A stretch of DNA of 64,000 bases from assembly GCA_018829465.1 (NCBI GenBank), contig JAHJTN010000010.1:62001-126000 (forward strand), read 5' to 3'. The translations under genes and the position numbers were made by a program. Shown one piece after another: positions 52,786-61,343 of this stretch (positions within the stretch are counted from its first letter, which is position 1; each line of letters opens with the position of its first letter). The stretch is from Bacteroidota bacterium (GTDB lineage Bacteria; Bacteroidota; Bacteroidia; Flavobacteriales; Flavobacteriaceae). The notes under the pieces were generated by a model that did no database searches, was not told the DNA's origin, and saw nothing but the letters and a program-made list of their open reading frames with translations.

Positions 52786-55310
52786 AAAAACTACAACTAA
52801 AAATTCCGATTATCCTTCCGCAAGTTCCAAACGAACAAGATACTTGTGTTGAACGGCTTATAAAAGAACTACAGGCTAAAGAGGGTATCGAAAAAGTACA
52901 CGTTGCTGATGCAAAGGAAGATGACACACCACAGCTCTGTTTTCATTATGACCCCGATATCATTTCTATAGACCGCATTCAATCCTTCGCCGAACGGACA
53001 GGTGCTGAAATTACCGAAAAATACGGGCATTTGCTCATAGAGGTTAAAGGAATCAGACATACAAGGCACGCACGCACCATAGAAAAAAGCCTTTTGGCAA
53101 TCAATGGGGTTTTGGAGGCTTCCGCTTCGGCCTCTGGAATGGTACGACTTGAGTTTGATAAAAAGCAAACAAATTTTGATGAAATAAGTAAACAGATTGA
53201 AAAGGAAGACCTTCAGGTTCAGCGGAGTTCTTCAAACGAAAATAATCACACCATAGTATCCAAAAAAAAACAGGAACGTCCAAAGAAAGAAGATGCTAAA
53301 GAACAAACTTCCACAGAGGGTCACGAGCACAAGGAGGGCGAGACCCACGAGGACGGAGAGGCGCACGCCCACGGTGGGATTTTCGGTAAAAATACGGAGC
53401 TTATTTTTTCCATTATCTGTGGAGCACTTCTCGGGATAGGTTTCGGGCTTTCCTATGTAGAATCCATCCCGGATTGGGTTAGTCTTACTTTGTACATTGG
53501 TGCTTACTTTTTCGGTGGTTTTTTTACGGCCAAAGAAGCGGTTCAAACTGTTGTTAAAGGCGGATTTGAAATTGATTTTCTAATGTTGGTTGCGGCCATT
53601 GGTGCGGCCATCTTGGGAGAATGGGCAGAAGGTGCACTTTTGTTGTTCCTTTTTAGCCTTGGACACGCCTTGGAACATTACGCAATGAACAAGGCAAGAA
53701 AAAGCATTGCCGCCCTTGCGGACCTTGCACCAAAAACGGCCTTGCTCAAAAAAGATGGCAAGACCGAAGAAGTTGGAATTGAGCAATTGAGTATTGGAGA
53801 TATTATAGTAGTCAAGCCCAATAGTAAAATATCCGCAGATGGCGTTGTGGTCAATGGAAAAAGCAGTGTAAACCAGGCACCAATTACCGGAGAAAGTGTT
53901 CCCGTGGACAAACTTCCCGTGGAAGATATAACCAAGGATTATTCGGCAGACGATGATATCAAGGACGATAATCGCGTATTTGCTGGAACTATCAACGGTA
54001 ATAACACGCTGGAAATAAAGGTAATCAAAGAAGCCAAAGACTCTACCCTGTCCCGACTGGTCAAACTGGTCAACGAGGCACAGACCCAGAAGTCCCCCAC
54101 ACAGCTGTTGACTGATAAGTTCGAAAAATACTTTGTGCCATCTGTATTGATACTGGTTGGTATCCTACTCTTTGCCTTTCTGGTCATTGATGAACCGTTT
54201 AGTGATAGCTTTTACCGTGCAATGGCGGTATTGGTAGCTGCAAGTCCCTGTGCACTGGCCATTTCAACACCAAGTGCCGTATTGAGCGGTGTGGCAAGGG
54301 CAGCACGTGGCGGCGTGCTTATAAAAGGTGGGCGACCACTTGAGGATTTAGGGGTCATTACCGCCTTGGCTTTTGATAAAACGGGCACGCTTACAGAAGG
54401 CAAGCCCAAACTTACCGAAGTAGTACCATTGGGGGATATTGAAGAAAATGAACTGTTAAAAATAGCAGTTGCCGTTGAAAACTTGAGCGACCACCCTTTG
54501 GCCAAAGCCGTCGTAAGGGACGGGAAAGAGCGTCTTAAAGGTACTGATATTACCGATGCGTCAGATTTGGAAGCGGTTCTTGGAAAAGGTATCAAAGCTT
54601 CCTTGGGCAAGGATAAAATCTATATTGGAAACCTTGACTTGTACGAAGACCTCGATGATGCAAAACCATCCGAAGAAATATCCACCAAGGTAAGGGAACT
54701 TGAAGGGGGCGGAAATACCACGATGCTCATAAGAAGGAACAAAGAATACATCGGTATCATTGCCTTAATGGATACCCCACGCGAAGCTGCCAAGGAAACG
54801 CTGAAAAAATTGAAAGATATCGGTATCAAGCGGATGATTATGCTTACGGGAGACAATCAAAAGGTTGCCGATGCCGTAGCCAAAGAAATTGGATTGACCG
54901 ATGCCTGGGGAAGCCTGCTGCCGGAGGAAAAGGTTGATGCTATTAAAAAATTAAAGGAGGAAGAATCGAAAGTAGCAATGGTAGGCGACGGTGTGAACGA
55001 TGCCCCTGCAATGGCAAACAGCACCGTAGGTATCGCAATGGGTGCAGCGGGCAGTGATGTGGCTTTGGAAACTGCGGACATTGCCCTAATGGCCGATAAA
55101 TTGGAAACCCTGCCCTTTGCCATAGGCTTGAGCAGGAAGGCAAAGGCCATTATAAAGCAAAACCTTTGGGTCAGTCTCGGTATTGTTGCCCTGCTTATAC
55201 CATCAACCATTTTTGGGCTTGCCAATATCGGTATTGCAGTGGTCGTCCACGAAGGCTCAACGTTACTTGTGGTTTTTAATGCTTTAAGACTTTTGGCTTA
55301 TAAAAAATAA
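52782..55310 (+). CDS. P1B-4-like heavy-metal transporting ATPase
   Basis: This 842-residue ATPase has two N-terminal ferredoxin-like folds. The second carries HTRH (residues 93-96) where a CxxC is expected. A His-rich stretch lies at residues about 180-199 (GHEHKEGETHEDGEAHAHGG). The transmembrane metal motif is SPC (488-490), the phosphorylation site DKTGT starts at Asp532, and HEGST is at 823. SPC with HEGxT is the signature of P1B-4 ATPases, which export Co, Fe or Zn rather than Cu. It is coupled to a SpoIIAA-like gene and lies between two Fur regulators. Confidence 0.93.
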   Translation: MKKLQLKIPIILPQVPNEQDTCVERLIKELQAKEGIEKVHVADAKEDDTPQLCFHYDPDIISIDRIQSFAERTGAEITEKYGHLLIEVKGIRHTRHARTIEKSLLAINGVLEASASASGMVRLEFDKKQTNFDEISKQIEKEDLQVQRSSSNENNHTIVSKKKQERPKKEDAKEQTSTEGHEHKEGETHEDGEAHAHGGIFGKNTELIFSIICGALLGIGFGLSYVESIPDWVSLTLYIGAYFFGGFFTAKEAVQTVVKGGFEIDFLMLVAAIGAAILGEWAEGALLLFLFSLGHALEHYAMNKARKSIAALADLAPKTALLKKDGKTEEVGIEQLSIGDIIVVKPNSKISADGVVVNGKSSVNQAPITGESVPVDKLPVEDITKDYSADDDIKDDNRVFAGTINGNNTLEIKVIKEAKDSTLSRLVKLVNEAQTQKSPTQLLTDKFEKYFVPSVLILVGILLFAFLVIDEPFSDSFYRAMAVLVAASPCALAISTPSAVLSGVARAARGGVLIKGGRPLEDLGVITALAFDKTGTLTEGKPKLTEVVPLGDIEENELLKIAVAVENLSDHPLAKAVVRDGKERLKGTDITDASDLEAVLGKGIKASLGKDKIYIGNLDLYEDLDDAKPSEEISTKVRELEGGGNTTMLIRRNKEYIGIIALMDTPREAAKETLKKLKDIGIKRMIMLTGDNQKVADAVAKEIGLTDAWGSLLPEEKVDAIKKLKEEESKVAMVGDGVNDAPAMANSTVGIAMGAAGSDVALETADIALMADKLETLPFAIGLSRKAKAIIKQNLWVSLGIVALLIPSTIFGLANIGIAVVVHEGSTLLVVFNALRLLAYKK

Positions 55311-55358
55311 ATTTAAATATATGTTTAATAAAAAGGGGGCTTTTGAATCAAGGTTAAA

Positions 55359-55793
55359 GTGACCAAAACGGAAAAAATATTATCATATCACAGTATTCGC
55401 CCTACTCAAATGAGGTCGGAGATATACAAGTTCCTGAAAAGGAAACAAAGCGCCGTGTCCTTTTCTGATTTGAAAAAGGCCTTTGTTCAAAAGAGCGAAA
55501 CCAATAAAACAGCAAACAGAACGACCTTTTATCGTAACCTCAAGATTTTTGAGGATAAAGGGCTGATTCATCAGATTAATGATGGGGTCGGAGTGGCAAA
55601 ATATGCGATTTCTGATGAAAACCTTAAAAGCAAATACAGTACGGATTTACATATGCACTTTCATTGTACCGATTGTAAGAAAACAATCTGTTTGCCAAAT
55701 AAAATATCGGAAGAAAGCTTGCCAAACGATTATGAAATAAACAATGTGAACCTTGTATTGAAAGGGATATGCGAAAAATGTAGGCAAAAATAA
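55359..55793 (+). CDS. Fur family transcriptional regulator (2)
   Basis: This 144-residue protein probably starts with GTG at 55359 (MTKTEKILSYHSIRPTQMRSEIYKFL). It shows the same winged helix and a metal domain with HMHFHCTDCKKTICLP and CEKC, so two zinc-binding C-x2-C pairs. It is clearly a paralogue of the first Fur protein. It lies 48 bp after the P1B-4 ATPase gene. Confidence 0.9.
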   Translation: MTKTEKILSYHSIRPTQMRSEIYKFLKRKQSAVSFSDLKKAFVQKSETNKTANRTTFYRNLKIFEDKGLIHQINDGVGVAKYAISDENLKSKYSTDLHMHFHCTDCKKTICLPNKISEESLPNDYEINNVNLVLKGICEKCRQK

Positions 55794-55848
55794 CATTTGG
55801 ATATTCTACTCGATTATTTTTTGGATAAAAAACCAAGAAAAGAGGTAG

Positions 55849-56070
55849 ATGGCAAAGAAGAAAACGAATTGTTTAACCACTAATACATTTTTTATGGACT
55901 GGACATTTGAAGAATTTAGAGCAGAGCTTGACACCCTTAACCCATCGGTAAGGAAAAAGGCAATCGAAATTGCGAAAAAATTAATCGAAAAGGAAGGCTT
56001 TTCAAGAGAAAAAGCCATCAAAAAAGCAGTTGTAATGGCAGAAGAATGGTTTTACGATTTAGAAGGATAA
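55849..56070 (+). CDS. Small protein of unknown function
   Basis: This gene encodes 73 residues from the ATG at 55849, which follows an AAGAGGT-like ribosome site, or 58 from the ATG at 55894 (MDWTFEEFRAELDTLNPSVRKKAIEIAKKLIEKEG). The N-terminal part is Lys-rich and poorly conserved-looking. The rest is helical and ends MAEEWFYDLEG. I recognise no family. It is placed in the metal operon before the second SpoIIAA-like gene. Confidence 0.62.
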   Translation: MAKKKTNCLTTNTFFMDWTFEEFRAELDTLNPSVRKKAIEIAKKLIEKEGFSREKAIKKAVVMAEEWFYDLEG

Positions 56071-56093
56071 TAATTAATTAAAAATTATATAAA

Positions 56094-56450
56094 ATGTTAC
56101 AAATAATCGAGTTAAAAGAAAAAAATATTGTTGCAACAAAAGCTTCGGGCAAATTGAGAAAAGAAGACATAGAAAAAATCCATCCACTTATCCACGCTAT
56201 AATGGATAAGGGAATGAAGGTTCGTTGGTATTTTGAGATGGACAACTTTACGGGTTGGGACTTGCCCGGTTTATGGGAAGACCTCAAAATGGACACAGCC
56301 CACGCCAGAGACTATGAAAAGATAGCAATGGTAGGAGATAAAAAATGGCAGGATTGGATAACCCAATTTATGAAGCCTTTTACCAACGCAGAAATTAAGT
56401 ATTTCAATATAGACCAAAAGGAAGATGCCAAAAGTTGGATTGAGAGCTAG
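56094..56450 (+). CDS. SpoIIAA-like/STAS-domain protein (2)
   Basis: This 118-residue protein is a relative of the one at 52.4 kb (MKVRWYFEMDNFTGWDLPGLWEDLKMDTAHARDYEKIAMVGDKKWQDWITQFMKPFTNAEIKYFNIDQKEDAKSWI). The shared WYxEM and KEDAKxWI pattern shows duplication. It appears with the second ATPase group, so each ATPase has one such partner. Confidence 0.84.
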   Translation: MLQIIELKEKNIVATKASGKLRKEDIEKIHPLIHAIMDKGMKVRWYFEMDNFTGWDLPGLWEDLKMDTAHARDYEKIAMVGDKKWQDWITQFMKPFTNAEIKYFNIDQKEDAKSWIES

Positions 56451-56477
56451 TAAGCTTATTTCCGTTAAGGATAGACG

Positions 56478-56744
56478 ATGAATAAAAAAAACATTTTTAT
56501 TACCATTCTAATTGGGTTTGCAATAGGTGTTTTTGTCCTACAATCTTTCGGGATAACAATTTTCACGTTTAGCAGCCAGAATTATGAAATTAATTGGTGG
56601 CAATATTTAATAAATAATTTCATTGAAATTTTGAATATCAATGCAAATCAAATTTTCGAAAATATTCTGTTTGGACTATTAGGTGCCAGTTTGGCGCTGA
56701 TGTATTATTTCGGTAAAAGAGAAAAGGATGTAGATAATAAGTAG
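56478..56744 (+). CDS. Small membrane protein with two transmembrane segments
   Basis: This 88-residue protein has hydrophobic segments at about residues 7-29 and 62-80, with an aromatic-rich loop (NYEINWWQYLINNFIEILNI) between them and a basic C-terminal end. It has no domain I recognise. It lies between the SpoIIAA-like gene and a structured intergenic element. Confidence 0.65.
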   Translation: MNKKNIFITILIGFAIGVFVLQSFGITIFTFSSQNYEINWWQYLINNFIEILNINANQIFENILFGLLGASLALMYYFGKREKDVDNK

Positions 56745-56816
56745 CGGTAAATAGTTATGTGAAAAAGTGAAATTTTTTATTTAAAATAAATTGAGTGAAA
56801 ACTTAATTAATAGCAG

Positions 56817-56888
56817 GCAGCTTTTATGATGCTTTTTAAAGCAAAATGATTAATAGCATTAAAAGCAAAAGTAGAAGCTGCTTTTTTT
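56817..56888 (+). terminator. Branched terminator-like structure
   Basis: An outer stem GCAGCTT/AAGCTGC (56817-56823 with 56875-56881) encloses a perfect hairpin TGCTTT-TT-AAAGCA (56830-56843) and is followed by seven T. It has the features of a terminator with an unusually complex loop. It could also be the end of a small RNA. Confidence 0.58.
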
Positions 56889-56904
56889 AATTATACAATT
56901 AAAG

Positions 56905-57456
56905 ATGGATATTATGAATGTTAAACATTGTATTTTAATAATCGTATTGGTTTGTTATTATAGGGCAAACGCCCAAAAAATTTATACAACTGAAGAAGGC
57001 CATATTATGATGATGACTTTGGTTGATGATAAACCCGTCAAGGCAGAAAGTCATAAATTGGCCCTATATCTTGATTATGATTCCAAAGTGGTTAATGGTG
57101 TTCTCGACCTTAAGACTTTATTAACAGATATTCCTGAAATCAATACCATTTTACGACAGCGGGAAGACCCTTTAATGCTTCGGTTCACGGGTACTATTCC
57201 ATCACAGGATTTTTTATCAAAACGGAACGACCCTATCAACTTTAATTGGCTGATAGATGTTACTTATCAAGGAAAATCCTTTAAATCACAATTTAAAACA
57301 ACTATTACCCATATAGAACAAGGAGTAAGTATGTCCTGCCTGATAAGTGCAAATGGACAATTCTTGGTATCAAATATTGGTTTGGATTCCTTAATAGAGG
57401 GTATAGATGATACCATAGAGGTGCAGTTTGCCCAAATGGTGTTGAGATTGGAATAA
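56905..57456 (+). CDS. Exported protein of unknown function upstream of the second P1B ATPase
   Basis: This 183-residue protein has a signal peptide (residues about 1-23, ending YRANAQ) and a beta-rich mature part (GHIMMMTLVDDKPVKAESHKLALYLDYDSKVVNGVLDLKTLL, VSMSCLISANGQFLVSNIGLDSLIEG). The strand pattern is vaguely YceI-like, but I cannot assign a family. It lies 32 bp before the P1B ATPase gene. Confidence 0.68.
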   Translation: MDIMNVKHCILIIVLVCYYRANAQKIYTTEEGHIMMMTLVDDKPVKAESHKLALYLDYDSKVVNGVLDLKTLLTDIPEINTILRQREDPLMLRFTGTIPSQDFLSKRNDPINFNWLIDVTYQGKSFKSQFKTTITHIEQGVSMSCLISANGQFLVSNIGLDSLIEGIDDTIEVQFAQMVLRLE

Positions 57457-57488
57457 CTATAGATTTAAATGAAATTATAATAGAATTA

Positions 57489-59450
57489 ATGAAAAAAAAG
57501 AAATTGAATTTAAGAGATTTGAACAAAACGTCATCAGATACTCACAAGCGCAATGATGGCCACAACCATAGCAGTCCAGAAAAGGCATCAAAATTCAGAA
57601 CCTATCTACCTGCTATATTCAGCTTTGTAATGCTGATTGCGGGTATAGCTTTTGATTATTTAGATACCTTCCCGCATTTTTCTGGTTGGATTCGTATTCT
57701 TTGGTATGCGGTCGCCTATATCCCTGTTGCATTTCCTGTAATCAAGGAAGGCTGGAAAAGTATATTGAACGGCGACTTCTTTACCGAATTCCTGTTGATG
57801 TCCATCGCTACATTGGGGGCATTCGCCATTGGCGAATATCCCGAAGGTGTGGCAGTAATGTTGTTTTATGCGGTAGGCGAATTGTTTCAAAGTGCCGCCG
57901 TTAAAAAAGCCAAGGGAAGCATCAAGGCATTACTGGATGTTCGACCTAATGAGGCCTTGGTATATAAGAACAATAATTATGTTTCAGTAAATCCCGAAAC
58001 CGTCGAAATTGGCGAAAAAGTACAAGTGCGAGTGGGCGAAAAAATCCCTTTGGATGGTGTTTTGCTTTCTGAAAAAGGTTCTTTCAATACGGCAGCCTTA
58101 ACAGGCGAAAGCAAACCAGATACCATTGCAAAGGGCGAAAAAGTATTTGCGGGAAGTATCAATCTGGATGGTGTGATTGAAATTGAAACCACCAAAGAAT
58201 TTAAGGACAGTTCCATTGCCCGAATTCTCGATATGGTACAAAACGCTACCGCAAGGAAATCAAAAACCGAATTGTTTATTAGAAAATTTGCAAGGGTTTA
58301 TACGCCCATTGTTGTATTTCTTGCGATTGGATTGACGTTTCTACCCTACTTTTTTGTAGATGATTATATGTTTCAGGAATGGTTGTATCGAGCCTTGATT
58401 TTCTTGGTTATTTCCTGTCCGTGTGCATTGGTAATTTCTATTCCACTGGGCTATTTTGGTGGATTAGGTGCAGCTTCAAAAAATGGCATCCTATTTAAAG
58501 GTGCTTCGTTTTTGGATGAAATGACCAAAGTAACAACGGTTGTGATGGACAAAACCGGAACGGTTACCAAAGGTGTTTTCAAAATCAAGGAAATAAAAGC
58601 CATTGATTGGGACGAAGCCGAATTTATGAAATACTTAATGGCGATGGAAGAACAATCCACCCACCCCATTGCCAAGGCAATTATGGAATATAAAGCCGAT
58701 GGCAAAGATTTTCAAGCTTCCGAAGTAACTGAAATAGCAGGAAAAGGCTTAAAAGGAACAGTAAACGGCAAAACCGTATTGGTTGGGAATAAGGCATTGA
58801 TGATTTCAAACAATATCGAAGTTACGTCTGAAACCGATGACATTGTAGAGTCCATCGTTATGGTTGCCATTGAAAATAAATTCGCAGGCTACGTAATCAT
58901 AGCAGACGAATTAAAAGATGATGCACACGATGCCATCAAACAAATCCGTGAGTCTAGTATTTCAAAAATCATAATGCTTTCTGGCGATAAGGATTCCATT
59001 ACGCAACAAGTAGCCAAAGAAATGGGAGTCGATTGGGCTAAAGGTGGTTTGTTGCCAGAAGATAAATTAGCAGAAGTTGAAAAACTGATGGCAGAAAATG
59101 ACAATAAAGTAGCTTTTATTGGCGATGGCATCAATGACGCACCAGTCTTGGCAGTAAGTGATGTAGGCATTGCAATGGGTGGTTTAGGAAGTGATGTGGC
59201 TATTGAAACGGCAGATGTTATCATACAGACCGACCAACCGAGCAAGATTGCAAAAGCTATCAAAATAGGTCGTTCAACCAGGCGTATTGTATATCAAAAT
59301 ATTGCGCTTGCTTTTGGAGTGAAAGCTGTTGTTTTGGTTCTGGGCGCAGGTGGACTTGCCACAATGTGGGAAGCTGTTTTTGCGGATGTGGGAGTGGCTT
59401 TGTTGGCTATTTTAAACGCTGTGCGATTGCAGAAGATGAAATGGAAATAA
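57489..59450 (+). CDS. P1B-2-like Zn/Cd/Pb exporting ATPase (ZntA/CadA type, no HMA domain)
   Basis: This 653-residue ATPase has no N-terminal metal-binding domain, only a short Lys- and His-containing tail (HKRNDGHNHSSP). The metal motif CPC is at residues 310-312, the phosphorylation site DKTGT starts at Asp354, and the hinge is GDGINDAP. TM8 carries FADVGVALLAILNAVRL with a conserved Asp, as in Zn/Cd exporters. It thus differs from the P1B-4-like enzyme at 52.8 kb and likely exports different metals. Confidence 0.93.
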   Translation: MKKKKLNLRDLNKTSSDTHKRNDGHNHSSPEKASKFRTYLPAIFSFVMLIAGIAFDYLDTFPHFSGWIRILWYAVAYIPVAFPVIKEGWKSILNGDFFTEFLLMSIATLGAFAIGEYPEGVAVMLFYAVGELFQSAAVKKAKGSIKALLDVRPNEALVYKNNNYVSVNPETVEIGEKVQVRVGEKIPLDGVLLSEKGSFNTAALTGESKPDTIAKGEKVFAGSINLDGVIEIETTKEFKDSSIARILDMVQNATARKSKTELFIRKFARVYTPIVVFLAIGLTFLPYFFVDDYMFQEWLYRALIFLVISCPCALVISIPLGYFGGLGAASKNGILFKGASFLDEMTKVTTVVMDKTGTVTKGVFKIKEIKAIDWDEAEFMKYLMAMEEQSTHPIAKAIMEYKADGKDFQASEVTEIAGKGLKGTVNGKTVLVGNKALMISNNIEVTSETDDIVESIVMVAIENKFAGYVIIADELKDDAHDAIKQIRESSISKIIMLSGDKDSITQQVAKEMGVDWAKGGLLPEDKLAEVEKLMAENDNKVAFIGDGINDAPVLAVSDVGIAMGGLGSDVAIETADVIIQTDQPSKIAKAIKIGRSTRRIVYQNIALAFGVKAVVLVLGAGGLATMWEAVFADVGVALLAILNAVRLQKMKWK

Positions 59451-59459
59451 GCAAAAGAG

Positions 59460-59627
59460 ATGTATCAAAAACAGAGAAATAAAAGAAATAAAAAAGTTAG
59501 TAAATCATCGAATAACAAAATCACAAAAAAGGATAAGCTCAATGGGATTCTTGCAATAATCTTTGTGGTTATAAGCGCAGTTCTATTATACTATTTTGTA
59601 TTAAAAGGGAATATACATAAGCATTGA
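59460..59627 (+). CDS. Very small membrane protein (55 residues)
   Basis: The frame ATG at 59460 to TGA at 59627 encodes 55 residues: a very basic N-terminus (MYQKQRNKRNKKVSK...KKDK), one hydrophobic segment (NGILAIIFVVISAVLLYYFVL) and a short end KGNIHKH. It starts 9 bp after the ATPase stop and has the same layout as the next small gene, which supports it being real. It may be a small subunit or regulator of the ATPase. Confidence 0.6.
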   Translation: MYQKQRNKRNKKVSKSSNNKITKKDKLNGILAIIFVVISAVLLYYFVLKGNIHKH

Positions 59628-59691
59628 TTAAATACAACAATGGAATGTTCAATATGATTAGTGAGCAATTAAAAAAATACTGAAATGATAT

Positions 59692-59886
59692 ATGATGTCA
59701 GAAAATCGACGTAAAAGACGCAGTAAAAATGACGATAAGAAACGACCTGTAAAAAGCAGTATTACCAAAAAAGATAAAATAATTTGGATTGGTATTTTAA
59801 TCGTTGTTTTCTTATTAATCTGCTTTGCTTTATTCCTGAAATTCATAGAAATTTTCGTTCCCCTTGAATTGATAAATGAACATTAA
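59692..59886 (+). CDS. Very small membrane protein (64 residues)
   Basis: This protein has a basic N-terminus (MMSENRRKRRSKNDDKKRPVKSSITKKDK), one hydrophobic segment (IIWIGILIVVFLLICFALFLKF) and a short tail. The layout matches the 55-residue protein just upstream. The two small genes follow the P1B ATPase in tandem. Confidence 0.62.
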   Translation: MMSENRRKRRSKNDDKKRPVKSSITKKDKIIWIGILIVVFLLICFALFLKFIEIFVPLELINEH

Positions 59887-59935
59887 AAGTTAAGGATGTA
59901 AAGAGATAAAATGGAAATAATGATACCTAAAATGA

Positions 59936-60787
59936 ATGATTATAAATTATGATGACATATTAAAAAAGTTAGATAGTGAACTTGATATTCTTGAAATAGA
60001 AGAAGCAGATATTTTAGTGAAAGCTGAAAAAGGAATAAAACTTGCAAAACAAACCCTTAAAAGAGTTAGAAGTATTGTTGTTGAGTATGAATTTGAAACC
60101 AAGTTGGAGGAAATTACTTTTTTCAAATGCACTAAACCAAAAATTTACAGTAAGCTCATTTATTATGTGAAATTATTTAACATTGAAGGTAAAAGACCAA
60201 GGGGAAGCAATAAATCTCAAGTAAAATATTTGAACAATTATATTGAAAAACTTCAAACTTACTTTAACGACAATCTCGACTTTTACCATTATTACCGCAG
60301 AGAAGCAACCGTGTTTGATGAGCAATATTTTTTAAGAGGTAAAGCGGATATTAGGCTATTCCCAGACTCACTCCACTTTTTTGTTGATGAAGAATTTGCA
60401 ACAAGCCACGATAGTACCGTAGCCACAATTTTAGCGTACGACCTTTTGATTGTACACCTAAAACGAGAGATTGATAAATTAGAAAACAATAACAATTATG
60501 CAAATTTAAAGATGTTACAAAGGAAAACGAAAATTACGTGGACAGCCCACAAAATATATTTAATTGAACTGATTTACGCTTTGCATAGTACAGATGTCAT
60601 CAACAACGGTACTGTTGACATTAAGGATATTGCCTATTTCGTTGAAAAAACATTTAAAATTGATTTGGGCGATTATTACAGAGCTTTTCTGGAAATACGA
60701 ATGCGTAAAAACGGTAGAACCAAATTTTTAGATATTCTGAAAGAGCAGTTAACCAAAAGAATGGATGATACTGATAACATAAAATAA
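59936..60787 (+). CDS. rteC: RteC-like regulator of conjugative transposon excision
   Basis: This 283-residue helical protein matches the RteC family (IYSKLIYYVKLFNIEGKRPRGSNKSQVKYLNNYIEKLQTYFNDNLDFYHYYRREATVFDEQYFLRGK, then TKITWTAHKIYLIELIYALHSTDVINNGTVDIKDIAYFVEKTFKIDLGDYYRAFLEIRMRKNGRTKFLDILKEQL). In CTnDOT, RteC activates the excision genes. It marks the return to backbone genes after the metal cargo and precedes an excisionase-like gene. Confidence 0.88.
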   Translation: MIINYDDILKKLDSELDILEIEEADILVKAEKGIKLAKQTLKRVRSIVVEYEFETKLEEITFFKCTKPKIYSKLIYYVKLFNIEGKRPRGSNKSQVKYLNNYIEKLQTYFNDNLDFYHYYRREATVFDEQYFLRGKADIRLFPDSLHFFVDEEFATSHDSTVATILAYDLLIVHLKREIDKLENNNNYANLKMLQRKTKITWTAHKIYLIELIYALHSTDVINNGTVDIKDIAYFVEKTFKIDLGDYYRAFLEIRMRKNGRTKFLDILKEQLTKRMDDTDNIK

Positions 60788-60788
60788 A

Positions 60789-60826
60789 AAACACCCAAGA
60801 TGCTCCAACTTGGGTGTTTCTCTTTT
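60789..60826 (+). terminator. Terminator after rteC
   Basis: AAACACCCAAG and CTTGGGTGTTT pair over 11 bp around a 9-nt loop, followed by CTCTTTTT. The left arm recurs as a direct repeat at 60923-60936. Confidence 0.85.
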
Positions 60827-61029
60827 TGGGGAAAATCTCATTTTATTTGTTGGTTTTTAGACACCTTATTTTTGTAGGGAAGTACTAAAACACCCTATTG
60901 TATATCATTGAAAATGAGAGAAAAAAAACACCCAAGAAGCCACACCTTGTGAATAAAATCCATTAAACCATCTCAATTTTGTAGAACGAAAGTCAAATCA
61001 GGTCAGGGGCTATCATTTTAGATGAAAGC

Positions 61030-61061
61030 AGAACGGTAGTCCCTTTCTTTTAATCCGTTCT
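61030..61061 (+). promoter_or_regulatory. Hairpin just before the excisionase-like gene
   Basis: AGAACGG (61030-61036) and CCGTTCT (61055-61061) are perfect 7-bp arms, and the right arm ends 2 nt before the ATG at 61064. This could hide the ribosome-binding region. Confidence 0.55.
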
Positions 61062-61063
61062 AT

Positions 61064-61342
61064 ATGCCTACAAGTATTATTACCACAGACGACCTTCGGG
61101 AGTTCAAGATGGAACTGCTCGATGACATTAAACAACTTCTCAACGAACAATCAGGTCATATTACCAAAAGGTGGCTAAAATCCCCTGACGTAAAAGAACT
61201 TTTGGGAATCTCTTCCGGTACTTTACAAAATTTAAGAATCAATGGCACATTGCCCTATACCAAAGTAGGCGGTGTACTCTATTACGATTATGAAGAAATA
61301 ATGAACGTAATGGAAAAGAACAAAATCCACAATAAATTCTAA
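61064..61342 (+). CDS. Excisionase-like helix-turn-helix protein
   Basis: This 92-residue protein has the MerR/Xis-like helix-turn-helix pattern in its second half: KRWLKSPDVKELLGISSGTLQNLRINGTLPYTKVGGVLYYDYEEI. This is the layout of excisionases and small DNA-binding proteins in Bacteroidota conjugative transposons. Its place after rteC supports a role in excision or in control of the following replication genes. It ends 1 bp before the next start. Confidence 0.85.
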   Translation: MPTSIITTDDLREFKMELLDDIKQLLNEQSGHITKRWLKSPDVKELLGISSGTLQNLRINGTLPYTKVGGVLYYDYEEIMNVMEKNKIHNKF

Positions 61343-61343
61343 C

